Assembly (NCBI GenBank): GCA_016207415.1
Contig: JACQPT010000138.1
Location: forward strand, 1 to 33,370
Length of the DNA stretch: 33,370 bases
Source of the DNA: Ignavibacteriales bacterium
GTDB taxonomy: Bacteria; Bacteroidota; Ignavibacteria; UBA10030
Direction of reading: 5' to 3'
In this document: one piece after another, positions 23,587 to 31,691 of the stretch
Layout of the letters: each line of letters begins with the position of its first letter
Position numbering within the stretch: position 1 is the stretch's first letter
Position numbers and translations under genes: made by a program
The notes under the pieces: model-generated
Told to the model about the DNA's origin: nothing
The model's database searches: none
Seen by the model: the letters and a program-made list of their open reading frames with translations, nothing else

Positions 23587-26500
23587 TGGAATTTCCTTTC
23601 TCCAGGAATTCTCCGGCGAGATATTTCTTCATGGCGTCATTTTCATTCGCCGGCGTCAATTCGGTTTTTATCGGATCCCATACACCTTTGCCGTTCATCC
23701 CGCCATCTTCTGCCTTTGTTATCCGAACGAGAGTTTCTTTTGGACACGTATTGGGCGAGTTGGTATCCTCCTCATAGCCTTCGCCTATGTGTTGCCCTAT
23801 AACATCTTTTCTTACGAGCGAATCAGTCATCATCGTTGGCTGAAGCCATCCGCGGGTGATGCTCTGCTGCGAGCCGTACCGGAAGCTGGCTTGATATCCC
23901 GTGTCTTCGGAAACAGCTTTTCCATCTTCGCGAGTCTCGTGCGCCTTCACCGACTTGGGAGTTGCCATGAATGCGGAATGTTTCATCATTGTCACACCAC
24001 GCGGATACGCGGGATTATATTTGACCCGTAGCATTAATCTGGCAACCTTGTAAAAAGGATCATCGGGATTCCAACCTCTGTACGGACGGTCGGCAGGGTT
24101 TGCATCGACGTAGACATAGTCGCCGTCATTGATCCCAAGTTCTTTTGCGTCCTCAGGATTCATATTGATCTGGTGTTCACCGACGCCGGGCATTCGTCTG
24201 TCCATTCGATAAGGATCGCCGAAGTTGTTGCTCCAGATAAAGTTCCAATCCGTCACTGCCCAAGAAGAGTGATTGGTATGTCGGGACTTTGGCGTGAGAC
24301 ACCAGAATCGATATCCCTGTTCCCAGAGGAAGCTTCGTGTCTGCTTTACTTTCTTCCAAGACATTTTGACGTTGTTGACCGAGCGCTCATCTGCTCCCGG
24401 ATGGTTCAGAGGAAGACCATAGTTTTGAGGCCGGATGGCAGAATGGGAGGCAACGATGACATTGGGAAGGTACGGCGTCGCTTCAACAGGCTCCCGGTGA
24501 ACAATGAGGTTCTCGCCATATTCTATGAATTCGTCCTCCTCGCGGTAAAACTCAATTCGGCCCGTTTTGTTGTAGAAGGGTTTTGATTCGTGAATCTGTT
24601 CCCACCCCGGGATGCGAGGATACGTTCGGAACATCATCAGAGCCGCCGCGTCTTTCTTGAGCAGATCGTCGATCTTGTATCCGCTTGTCGTTGTCCCTGC
24701 ATCAAGGACTCGCTGCAAGTAAACTTCCGATTTCCCTTCCAGAATGAATTTGAAGAAATCTCGATAACGTTTGTCTCCCGTGATATCGGAAAGTTTCTCC
24801 GCTGCACCCGCCATGATGAGGGCATCGTTGCGATTGTCGAAAATCGGCTTCACTCCACCTTTCCAGGCCTGTAGGAATGGATTCGAGCATGATGCCGTCA
24901 TGTCGGGAAATGTCAGCTCTGCCCAACACTCCGCGGGAAAAACCAAATCAGCAAACTCACAACTTCCCGTCCATTCCATCTCGTTAACGCAGATCATTTC
25001 GACTTTGGAGTCGACATTCTTTGCCATGTTGTACGCCCATTTGGCGTTGTTCAGTAAGTTCACATTGGCTGTCCATTCGACTTTAGTCGGGGTTGGCATG
25101 TGAGACTTTCCGGTGAAGACTTTTCGTCCGCCCTTCGTTTCAACAATAAGCGGTAGATCTTCATAGTTCCAGTAGCATGGATTCTCAGGCTTGTAGTATT
25201 TCTTGTTCTTGACATCTAGTCCATGTGTGTTCGGCTCGAGATTCATGTTGAAAGGATCTTCAGCGTTGAACTTTGGCAGTCCGTCGAACACGCAGAATTT
25301 GTAATTCCCAGCCCAATGTCCAACACCTGAACCGGGTTTGCCTATGTTCCCGGTCAAGGCCATCCACAGGAATGTTCCTCTTGTTGTGATGTCGCAATGG
25401 AAATAGTGATTTACACCTTCGCCGGTGTGAACCGCTGCAGGTTTGATCCCCGCGAGATCCTTCGCGAGCCGGACGATGAGCTCTTTCGGAGCGCCGGTAA
25501 TCTCGTGCGTTGTGTTCAGGTCATATTCAGCACAAAGCTCTTTATACAATTGAAATACGGTTTTAACGTTGATTTGCTTTCCCTTTGTGTCCCTCACCGT
25601 GAAGCTTCGCTCAAGCGCTGGATCAATTCCCTTTTCGTCCACATATTTTCCAACATCCTCTCTTGTCACGGCAACAGGCTTCTTTGATTTAGAATCCCAG
25701 AGGACAAAGTCTCCCCACCGCTGTCGCGCTTCGACGTCGATTTTCTGAACTTTTATGCTGTAGCCTTTCAATTCCTGGTTCTTGTAACCTTTGAAAATAT
25801 CCGAGGCACGAAGAAGCTTCAATGTGTCCATTCGGACCAGGAGCGGCATGTCCGTAAACCGTTTAACAAAAGGCGCGTCGTATAGCTTTTCTTTAAACAA
25901 CACGTTTGTGACGCCAAGCTGTAAAGCCGGATCTGTTCCCGGGCGGATGGGAATCCAATAATCGGCTTTTTGTGAAGACGGACTGTACTCGGGAGCTATG
26001 ACAACAATCTTTCCGCCGCGCTCCATTGTTTCAATCCACCAGTGCGCGTCCGACATTTTGTTTTCAACGAAGTTTACACCCTGAATAATGAACAGTCTTG
26101 CATGCCGGAAATTGTTATGGTCGTCGTCGTGCGTTTGAATGCCAGTGACCATTGGATGCCCCGGCGGTAAGTCGCCGTGCCAGTCGTAGTTTGTCCACGA
26201 ACGCGCGCCGTACGGATCCCTGTGATGTTTTCTTGCTTGTTCCTCATCATGTAAGGCAAGCATGTTGGCAAAACGCTTCAGGGCTTGGATCCGAAGAACC
26301 CCGTGCAGCGACATACCAGGCCTGATCTTCACGACTTGTCCCCCGCTCCCGTGCATTGCTTCGATCATTTCTTCCGGATAGCCCTGCATCCTCAGTTTTT
26401 TCCCGCCTTCATCGCCCGCGTATTTGTTCATCACATGCAGCAAGCCTTTTGCCGCATACGTGGAGATCTCATCCCAGTTAACTTTAAGCCAGCCGTCTTC

Positions 26501-26995
26501 GCCGCGCTTGAAATATTTCTTATCGGCAGAGCCTTTCGCATCCGTTGGAAACCCGGAGTCGGCCCATTCCTTCCAGCCTTTGCGAATCATCGGATACTTC
26601 ACCCGGTAAGGCCCGTACATGCGTCGGACATATGTGAAACCTTTCAAGCAACCACGAGGATTCCAGGAGGGGGGAATGCTATTGCCATAGATGTCAGTGA
26701 CAGCCGTTGCATCGTAATTCTGCTCTATGTGAACGACGATACCGTTGCGAACAAATGCTCGAAGTCTGCAATTGTGTGTATCATTTGGAGCGCAAACATA
26801 CGTGAACGTGCGGTCGTAACGATATTGATCTCGATAGACCTTTTCCCAATCTCGGTTCGGATAGTAAGCGAGAGGATTGTCGACCTGGCGGACAAACTGA
26901 AGCAAATCGAGGTTAAGGAGGCTATTCAGCGCAGCAGCTCCAACGATTCCTTTGCCGGTTGTGTTGAGAAAATCGCGACGGTTCAGCTTTTGCAT
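23579..26995 (-). CDS. nxrA: NxrA-like type II molybdoenzyme alpha subunit (Tat-exported)
   Basis: This catalytic subunit of about 1138 aa begins with a Tat leader (NRRDFLN near residue 5). The first Fe-S site reads C68-x3-D72-x3-C76 with a last Cys at 116, the Asp-containing form seen in Nxr-type enzymes, whereas NarG uses His and three Cys. The bis-MGD molybdenum ligand is expected to be D275 in HGDLPPGHP, aligned with the NarG Asp in CDLPP. Later blocks (GEGVNHYFH, TGNIGKPG, NEMEWTGSCEFADLVFPAE) are typical of the family. ATG 26995 is preceded by AAGGAGG. It reduces nitrate or oxidises nitrite in the periplasm; which of these cannot be told from sequence. Confidence 0.9.
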   Translation of the reverse strand: MQKLNRRDFLNTTGKGIVGAAALNSLLNLDLLQFVRQVDNPLAYYPNRDWEKVYRDQYRYDRTFTYVCAPNDTHNCRLRAFVRNGIVVHIEQNYDATAVTDIYGNSIPPSWNPRGCLKGFTYVRRMYGPYRVKYPMIRKGWKEWADSGFPTDAKGSADKKYFKRGEDGWLKVNWDEISTYAAKGLLHVMNKYAGDEGGKKLRMQGYPEEMIEAMHGSGGQVVKIRPGMSLHGVLRIQALKRFANMLALHDEEQARKHHRDPYGARSWTNYDWHGDLPPGHPMVTGIQTHDDDHNNFRHARLFIIQGVNFVENKMSDAHWWIETMERGGKIVVIAPEYSPSSQKADYWIPIRPGTDPALQLGVTNVLFKEKLYDAPFVKRFTDMPLLVRMDTLKLLRASDIFKGYKNQELKGYSIKVQKIDVEARQRWGDFVLWDSKSKKPVAVTREDVGKYVDEKGIDPALERSFTVRDTKGKQINVKTVFQLYKELCAEYDLNTTHEITGAPKELIVRLAKDLAGIKPAAVHTGEGVNHYFHCDITTRGTFLWMALTGNIGKPGSGVGHWAGNYKFCVFDGLPKFNAEDPFNMNLEPNTHGLDVKNKKYYKPENPCYWNYEDLPLIVETKGGRKVFTGKSHMPTPTKVEWTANVNLLNNAKWAYNMAKNVDSKVEMICVNEMEWTGSCEFADLVFPAECWAELTFPDMTASCSNPFLQAWKGGVKPIFDNRNDALIMAGAAEKLSDITGDKRYRDFFKFILEGKSEVYLQRVLDAGTTTSGYKIDDLLKKDAAALMMFRTYPRIPGWEQIHESKPFYNKTGRIEFYREEDEFIEYGENLIVHREPVEATPYLPNVIVASHSAIRPQNYGLPLNHPGADERSVNNVKMSWKKVKQTRSFLWEQGYRFWCLTPKSRHTNHSSWAVTDWNFIWSNNFGDPYRMDRRMPGVGEHQINMNPEDAKELGINDGDYVYVDANPADRPYRGWNPDDPFYKVARLMLRVKYNPAYPRGVTMMKHSAFMATPKSVKAHETREDGKAVSEDTGYQASFRYGSQQSITRGWLQPTMMTDSLVRKDVIGQHIGEGYEEDTNSPNTCPKETLVRITKAEDGGMNGKGVWDPIKTELTPANENDAMKKYLAGEFLEKGNSNG

Positions 26996-27069
26996 GGCGG
27001 GCCTCCTTCTTTTCGCTTTTTGAAGGAAATATTTCAACAGACAACGGCCGCGAAACCGCTGAAGGAACA

Positions 27070-27516
27070 TCAGACGGTCAGTCGTGCGATAAGATCCAAC
27101 TTGGGGTCAAGTTCTTTTCCTAGTACGGCCAGTGTCTTCTCATTCAATATGTTCAACACGATTTCTTTTGCTCGCTTCCATTGCGCGTGTACCGGGCATG
27201 GATTCTTGTCTCCGCAGCCGGGAAAACCGAGGATGCAGTCGTCAAGGAATTTATCCCCATCGATTGCACGAACGATTTCGATCAGTTTTATTTCTTTGGG
27301 CGACCTGGCCAGCGAGAAACCGCCATTGGCGCCTTTGAGAGAAACCACAACCCCGCTTCGTGAGAGTGTCTGAAGAACCTTGCTAAGGAAATGGTGCGGA
27401 ATGTTGAGACTTTCGGATATGTCTCGGAGAAGCAGATACTCGTCTTTGGGCTGCTGGGCAAGAAAAAGCGATGCTTGGAGTGCGTATTCGCAGGACTTGC
27501 TAAAGATGAGAGACAC
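27070..27516 (-). CDS. Rrf2-family Fe-S transcriptional regulator 1
   Basis: This protein of about 148 aa has the Rrf2 winged-helix core (SCEYALQASLFLA, DISESLNIPHHFLSKVLQTL, SLKGANGGFSLAR). Its C-terminal cluster loop has Cys spaced C-x6-C-x5-C (CILGFPGCGDKNPC) followed by VH. IscR and NsrR use similar Cys trios to hold an Fe-S cluster that senses Fe-S status or NO. It is the first gene before the molybdoenzyme operon, 74 nt upstream, so it likely controls it. I chose GTG at 27516 because the TTG at 27549 lies inside the -10 box of the promoter. No strong ribosome site precedes GTG. Confidence 0.85.
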   Translation of the reverse strand: MSLIFSKSCEYALQASLFLAQQPKDEYLLLRDISESLNIPHHFLSKVLQTLSRSGVVVSLKGANGGFSLARSPKEIKLIEIVRAIDGDKFLDDCILGFPGCGDKNPCPVHAQWKRAKEIVLNILNEKTLAVLGKELDPKLDLIARLTV

Positions 27517-27518
27517 AG

Positions 27519-27534
27519 TATTTAGATATTTAGA
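27519..27534. promoter_or_regulatory. Direct repeat at the transcription start, likely operator
   Basis: TATTTAGA occurs twice in tandem (TATTTAGATATTTAGA) between the expected transcription start and the GTG start codon of the Rrf2 gene. This AT-rich repeat is a natural candidate for autoregulatory binding by the Rrf2 protein. Repression from this site would act on the whole molybdoenzyme array. Confidence 0.45.
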
Positions 27535-27547
27535 CCTGTTTGTCCAC

Positions 27548-27576
27548 AATATAGAAATTCATCGCTATCCTGTCAA
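27548..27576 (-). promoter_or_regulatory. Near-consensus sigma70 promoter for the rrf2-molybdoenzyme array
   Basis: On the minus strand, TTGACA (27571-27576) and TATATT (27548-27553) are separated by exactly 17 bp. Transcription would begin near 27541. It lies directly before the Rrf2 regulator and heads the whole downstream array. Confidence 0.85.
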
Positions 27577-27621
27577 GTACTTTTTCTTCGCGGGTCCTAT
27601 GTCATCGCGTCAGATGTCCCC

Positions 27622-28413
27622 TTATGCCGACACCCGTGCAACAACGACAAGATCCTTTGATTCGGGCGATTGATACTCTTGAAGTGCAATACTTCCATAA
27701 GACTGAACTCCTGTGAATCCGGCTTTTTCGAGTAGCCCGATAAGCTCCTGGTGAAGCCACGGCCGGATCGGAACAGTGAGCAGTCTTCCGTTTGATTTTG
27801 GTGATGACCTGTCAAGAGTCTGCACGTTGAAAAGGATTCGGCGGTCCCGATATTCGTACGACCTGATGAATGTTTTCGATGTCGTAACTTTTTTGCTTTG
27901 CAGTTGTTCCCTTTCAGCAAGGATGCGGTCGTAGTTGAGGTTTTGAATAAGCAAGACACCGTCTTCCTTCAACAAACGGAGAAAATTCTTGAGAACCACC
28001 AGCATGCTCTGCTCTGTGAGCACATGAGCAAGAGAGTTTCCCATGCACAACACAAGATCACATTTCTCTGTAACGACATCGGGCAGATTCTCGAAGCTCC
28101 CAACAAGTGCCTTGACTTTGAGTCTCATGTCCGCCGCATGTTGTTGCAGGTGTTTCACCATCTCCTCCGAAGCATCAACGGCAGTCGTTTTAACGCCAAG
28201 CTGCGTCAGCAGCAGGGTATGGAAACCAGTCCCGCTTCCTGCATCTAATGCCGTCGACATCTTGTATCTGTCAACAAGCATGTGGAAATACGGCTTTTCG
28301 CGGATGAACCTTCCGTCAAAATCCGTCATGAGATCGTAGTCCTCAGCGAGCGCGTCATAAAAACCTGCGACTGTCTGATCATCGATCCCGGCGTACTTAG
28401 TCATGAGGTCCAT
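27622..28413 (-). CDS. Class I SAM-dependent methyltransferase
   Basis: This protein of about 263 aa has methyltransferase motif I LDAGSGTGFHTLLL near residue 63, an acidic residue after beta-2 (AVDASEEM), and a motif IV-like CDLVLCMGNSLAH. The rest of the fold is complete. The substrate is unknown. Two starts are possible, ATG 28413 (GAGGGAG 11 nt upstream) and ATG 28404. The gene overlaps the polyferredoxin stop by 17 nt, so it is coupled to it. No link to nitrogen-oxide metabolism is visible beyond position. Confidence 0.8.
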   Translation of the reverse strand: MDLMTKYAGIDDQTVAGFYDALAEDYDLMTDFDGRFIREKPYFHMLVDRYKMSTALDAGSGTGFHTLLLTQLGVKTTAVDASEEMVKHLQQHAADMRLKVKALVGSFENLPDVVTEKCDLVLCMGNSLAHVLTEQSMLVVLKNFLRLLKEDGVLLIQNLNYDRILAEREQLQSKKVTTSKTFIRSYEYRDRRILFNVQTLDRSSPKSNGRLLTVPIRPWLHQELIGLLEKAGFTGVQSYGSIALQEYQSPESKDLVVVARVSA

Positions 28414-29605
28414 AGTCGGGTACACTCCCTCGATTGTGTTGATACGCCGGCGAGTCCAATTGCTGAAACCGGCGTTGATATTCTTCTTTGCCGATTTCGT
28501 TTTGCCATTTTCCAGCCAACATCGCGAGGCCTGTGATTGCCACAAAGGTGCCTGCGACCAAGCCTCCAAAAACCCAGGATGGAACCGGACGCATGTTCTT
28601 CGACACTTTCATGTTCAGCGTATCCTTCACCGGACACACTTCAACGCACGCGAAGCAGCTCATACATTCGTCGCTCCACACCCGCCCAACCTTGTGCACC
28701 CTGATGTTCGCGGGGCATGCTCGAGTGCACAGCTCGCAATCAACGCATGTGGATTTGTTTCTCGTGATTTTCAAAGGACTGAGGAAACTCAGAAACCCCA
28801 ACAACGCTCCGTAGGGACACAGATACCGGCACCAGAAATTCTTTATGACAACAGACAGCGCCACGAAAATCAGGATCGTCCATAAAGCAAATGAATCGAT
28901 GTTAGCAAAGAACAAATACATCTTGATGTCGGCAACCTTGTTGTAGGGACTGTAAATGAACGTTTTAAGTGCTGTGACGTCCATTTGAAGAATTACGGAT
29001 ACGAAGAAGAGAAGCAGGAGATACTTCAGAGAACGAAGGGGATAATCGAGCCAGCGATTCACAGTGAGATTCTTTTTGAAGATTCGCTTTCCCAGGATCC
29101 ACAAAGATTCGCTCAACGTGCCAATCGGACACAACCAGCTGCAGAATGCCTTCTTGAGGAACAATCCTGTCGCGACAATTGCCAGAAGAATGAACAAGCC
29201 GGACGGATGCACGCCGTTGATGATGCCCGTTTCCAACCAATACTTGAGGCTTATCAAAGCACTGATCGGGAGGAAGCCTTCCACTCCGGGTGGGCGCTCG
29301 AAAAAAGGTTCGCTCCCGTTCGAGACTCCCCACTTCACAAAGAGGTGAAATTCCACGCCAATCCAAATGACGAGCAGCAGGAACGCAAATTGAACGACCG
29401 TTCTGAGGAACTGTGGATCATCTTTTAGTCTTACAATGAGCTTCTGATACCATGTCCTTTGCGCTGGAAACCCAAGTCGCACGCGTCGACGTTCGGGAGG
29501 AATCTTTTTTATTCTCGGCTTCGACACCGACCTGCTTCGGTGGGCGTCCGACCATCCCTTATCAGAGAAGTGTACGATGATCTCCTGTTCAGCGACTAGA
29601 CTCAT
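28397..29605 (-). CDS. NapH/CcoG-like membrane polyferredoxin
   Basis: This protein of about 402 aa has around six membrane helices, two membrane-flanking FCSWLCPIGTL and WCRYLCPYGAL motifs and a cytoplasmic double [4Fe-4S] region (CVDCELCTRACP, CMSCFACVEVCP). This is the NapH/NosR-C-terminal/CcoG type that moves electrons between quinol and Fe-S partners or helps build copper/haem centres. A long basic N-terminal segment (KPRIKKIPPERRRVR) precedes helix 1. I chose ATG 29605; the longer frame would start with TTG at 29635. It follows the second Rrf2 gene by 37 nt and could supply electrons for the nos or nitrate system, which is inference. Confidence 0.87.
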   Translation of the reverse strand: MSLVAEQEIIVHFSDKGWSDAHRSRSVSKPRIKKIPPERRRVRLGFPAQRTWYQKLIVRLKDDPQFLRTVVQFAFLLLVIWIGVEFHLFVKWGVSNGSEPFFERPPGVEGFLPISALISLKYWLETGIINGVHPSGLFILLAIVATGLFLKKAFCSWLCPIGTLSESLWILGKRIFKKNLTVNRWLDYPLRSLKYLLLLFFVSVILQMDVTALKTFIYSPYNKVADIKMYLFFANIDSFALWTILIFVALSVVIKNFWCRYLCPYGALLGFLSFLSPLKITRNKSTCVDCELCTRACPANIRVHKVGRVWSDECMSCFACVEVCPVKDTLNMKVSKNMRPVPSWVFGGLVAGTFVAITGLAMLAGKWQNEIGKEEYQRRFQQLDSPAYQHNRGSVPDYGPHD

Positions 29606-29642
29606 ATCAGATAATTTGCTCCGAAATAACCGCAAAAATTTT

Positions 29643-30083
29643 TCAGCTCGCGACTGTTTGGTACTCAGGCTTTTTCATTTCTTTCGCCATTTCGCCGATA
29701 TTTTTGCCTACGAGCATGCTGTAGATGTTGTCCCTCAAACCCGCCCAATGATTGTGCACTGCGCAAGGATTTTTTTCCGAACATTCCGGGAACCCCATCA
29801 AGCACTCGTTGGCGAATGCTACGCCATCAATCGCCTCGACAATATGAAAGAAGGTGATGTCTTTCGCGGGTAGGGCGAGGGCAAATCCTCCCGTCGGACC
29901 TTTTTGCGATGTCAACAATCCTTTATAGGTGAGATCCTGAAGAATCTTTCCGATAAAGTGACGCGGGATATTGAGATTCGAAGCAAGGTCCTTTATAGAT
30001 GTCATTTCCCCCGCGGGCTTCAACGCAAGGTACAGCACCGCTCGTAATGCGTATTCACATTGTCGACTGAAGAAAACACTCAT
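29643..30083 (-). CDS. Rrf2-family Fe-S transcriptional regulator 2
   Basis: This 146-aa Rrf2 protein is a paralogue of the one at 27070-27516. It has a similar winged-helix core (QCEYALRAVLYLA, NLNIPRHFIGKILQDL, KGPTGGFALA) and the same Cys trio C-x6-C-x5-C (CLMGFPECSEKNPC) followed by VH. A role in sensing NO or redox state is likely for a cluster-binding Rrf2 in this setting, but inferred. It lies 11 nt after the Usp gene and 37 nt before the polyferredoxin. ATG 30083 follows AAAGGA. Confidence 0.9.
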   Translation of the reverse strand: MSVFFSRQCEYALRAVLYLALKPAGEMTSIKDLASNLNIPRHFIGKILQDLTYKGLLTSQKGPTGGFALALPAKDITFFHIVEAIDGVAFANECLMGFPECSEKNPCAVHNHWAGLRDNIYSMLVGKNIGEMAKEMKKPEYQTVAS

Positions 30084-30094
30084 GCAGTTCCTTT

Positions 30095-30589
30095 CTAATG
30101 CGCCTGTAATTCTCTTTTGTCTTCGGCTCCGACGGAGGGTTGGTGCACTTTCGGCGGCTTTACTGTCAACACCGGGACGTGCGAATGCCTCACAACTTTT
30201 TCCGCGACACTTCCCATGATGATGTGGGGAAGCCCTGTCCTCCCGTGCGTTGCCATGACGATAAGGTCGATGCCTTCCTCGTTGACGAATTTCATGATTT
30301 CTTCATAGGCAACACCACGCTTTATCACAGCCACCACATTCTCAACCTCTCCCAGCTTTTCAGAAATGAACACCTCAACAGTGGTTTTTGCTTTTTCCGT
30401 TTCATCGTTCAACGCGGTTTCAAGTGTGAAGTCCACCGTAGGGAATGAAACGACAGGAACAACGTCTACTGTGTGAAGGATAAAGAGTTTCGCTTTATAC
30501 GCCCTCGACAGTGATTTCGCAAGCTCAAACGCCTCAAACGACAGTTCCGATAAGTCCGTAGGAACAAGGATTTTCTTGATCGTTTTCAT
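30095..30589 (-). CDS. Universal stress protein (UspA family)
   Basis: This 164-aa protein has the Usp fold: ILVPTDLSELSFEAFELA at the N-terminus, a central DLIVMATHGRTG segment and the ATP-binding G-x2-G-x9-G-S/T pattern (HGRTGLPHIIMGSVAEKV). It is probably cytoplasmic and ATP-binding. Usp proteins respond to starvation, redox stress and low oxygen. It heads the run Usp-Rrf2-polyferredoxin-methyltransferase. ATG 30589 follows GAGGA. The last 20 residues extend beyond the typical domain end. Confidence 0.9.
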   Translation of the reverse strand: MKTIKKILVPTDLSELSFEAFELAKSLSRAYKAKLFILHTVDVVPVVSFPTVDFTLETALNDETEKAKTTVEVFISEKLGEVENVVAVIKRGVAYEEIMKFVNEEGIDLIVMATHGRTGLPHIIMGSVAEKVVRHSHVPVLTVKPPKVHQPSVGAEDKRELQAH

Positions 30590-30758
30590 GGTTTATCCTC
30601 GCATTCTGTTTGGCGACGCTACCCCCGACTTGTGCTCAGCCAACAGCATGCCAGAGGATTTTATCTGTTTTCGACGGATTTTTGGAGCCTGAAGGAGGTG
30701 AACTTCTTGAGGTTGAGAAGGATTTGCAGAAGTAGGAAAAAATCAGAACCCGGGTAAC

Positions 30759-30780
30759 CGCAGACAAAATTACGTCTGCG
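30759..30780. repeat. Small inverted repeat between the Usp gene and the broken lipoprotein gene
   Basis: CGCAGAC (30759-30765) and GTCTGCG (30774-30780) form a 7-bp stem with an 8-base loop, 10 nt after the last coding frame of the lipoprotein gene on the minus strand. It could be a weak terminator, but the T-rich stretch comes only about 16 nt later. The remaining intergenic DNA to 30590 shows no gene. Confidence 0.4.
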
Positions 30781-30790
30781 TGATTTGTTA

Positions 30791-31139
30791 CTAGCGCAAG
30801 TTAAAGGTGCCGGCACCGGGATTGTAAACGTCATGCCGCCATTCCCAAACCAAAACCTCGTTCTTCCTGTTAAGCCGATAATCCTCAAACTCAGCTTGTG
30901 ATTGAAATTGGATTTTGTTGCCGTTGTGGTCATACACCTCGCAAAACATGCATGAACTGACTCCAAGTATGTCGATAGACTCTTGCGCCGACATAATATC
31001 GTTGAGTGGACATCGAGTCAATCTTTGTTTTCAACCATTGCGGAGTATCTCGCTCGAAATTAAAAGAAGTCATGCCGACATCCTCACAAGCGATAAGCAT
31101 GCAAAACAAAAAAATCATGAGGAAGATTGGCTTCGGCAT
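30791..31139 (-). pseudogene. Small lipoprotein gene broken by frameshift
   Basis: From ATG 31139 the frame encodes a lipoprotein signal (hydrophobic run ending in LIAC), then TPQWLKTKIDSMS and GARVYRHTWS before it leaves the family pattern and stops at 30930. The adjacent frame then continues as SSCMFCEVYDHNGNKIQ, FEDYRLNRKNEV and VWEW to a stop at 30791. The two parts read as one small secreted protein with a shift, and perhaps a short deletion, near 30950-30965. The ATG has AGGAA upstream, 7 nt after the preceding gene stop. Family function is unknown. A sequencing error is possible. Confidence 0.55.
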
Positions 31140-31146
31140 TTCCTGA

Positions 31147-31656
31147 TTACCTGCCGCTAGAGTAATGCAACGTATCAAGGTTTGGAATCGAGAAGGCAAA
31201 ACACTTGTAATGTCCGAAGGACGGACCACCTAGCCCGTATGTGAATTGCACAAGCCAGGCTTCATGTCCAGCGCATTTGGCTTTCTCCGCGAGCGTCGGC
31301 AGGATATACGCCCTTGAGGTTTTGCAGGCCACGGCGCCGAGTATTCTTTCCATAATCTCTTCGTCTTTCCCTAACTCGGAAACCTTCGAGATCATTCGCT
31401 GAAGTAGTATTGCTCTCCTTTGCTCGGAGTAATTTGTATTAAACGCGGAAGCAATTCTGTGCAATTCGGCGCTGTCAGGAAACAATCGCGAGAATGTACT
31501 GCCAGTATAGTCGACGGTTGAAACCCTTACCGTGACTTCAACATCATCAGCGGCATTGATCGGATTGTCGATATCACAAGCGACAGAGGTGAGAAGCAAC
31601 GAAGAGAAACAAATCGAAATGAGGTTGGGGGCTTTCTTTGCCGGATTCCTCTCCAT
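31147..31656 (-). CDS. Putative secreted lipoprotein, unknown function
   Basis: This 169-aa protein has a basic N-terminus, a hydrophobic stretch and SVAC at about residues 24-27, suggesting a lipoprotein signal with Cys 27 as lipidation site. The mature part has no recognised domain; it contains FPDSAELHRIASAFN and two later Cys (near residues 110 and 127) plus a third near the end. It lies 7 nt before the broken lipoprotein gene, forming a two-gene unit. I cannot assign a function, and the ribosome site before ATG 31656 is weak. Confidence 0.65.
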   Translation of the reverse strand: MERNPAKKAPNLISICFSSLLLTSVACDIDNPINAADDVEVTVRVSTVDYTGSTFSRLFPDSAELHRIASAFNTNYSEQRRAILLQRMISKVSELGKDEEIMERILGAVACKTSRAYILPTLAEKAKCAGHEAWLVQFTYGLGGPSFGHYKCFAFSIPNLDTLHYSSGR

Positions 31657-31691
31657 TCCGGCGGAGATTCAGATCAGAAAGACTTCAGCTT

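Noticed and set aside
22462-23802. Long plus-strand open frame (446 codons) opposite the beta subunit
   Set aside because: It is fully antisense to the strongly supported NxrB-like gene and parts of its neighbours; its product is Arg/Phe/Leu/Ser-rich with no domain. It is a by-product of codon use on the other strand.
26285-27373. Plus-strand open frame of 362 codons opposite the alpha-subunit start and Rrf2 gene
   Set aside because: It is antisense to two convincing genes and has no recognisable protein features.
27517-27549. TTG at 27549 as the Rrf2 start
   Set aside because: It lies inside the -10 box of the near-consensus promoter, upstream of the expected transcript start.
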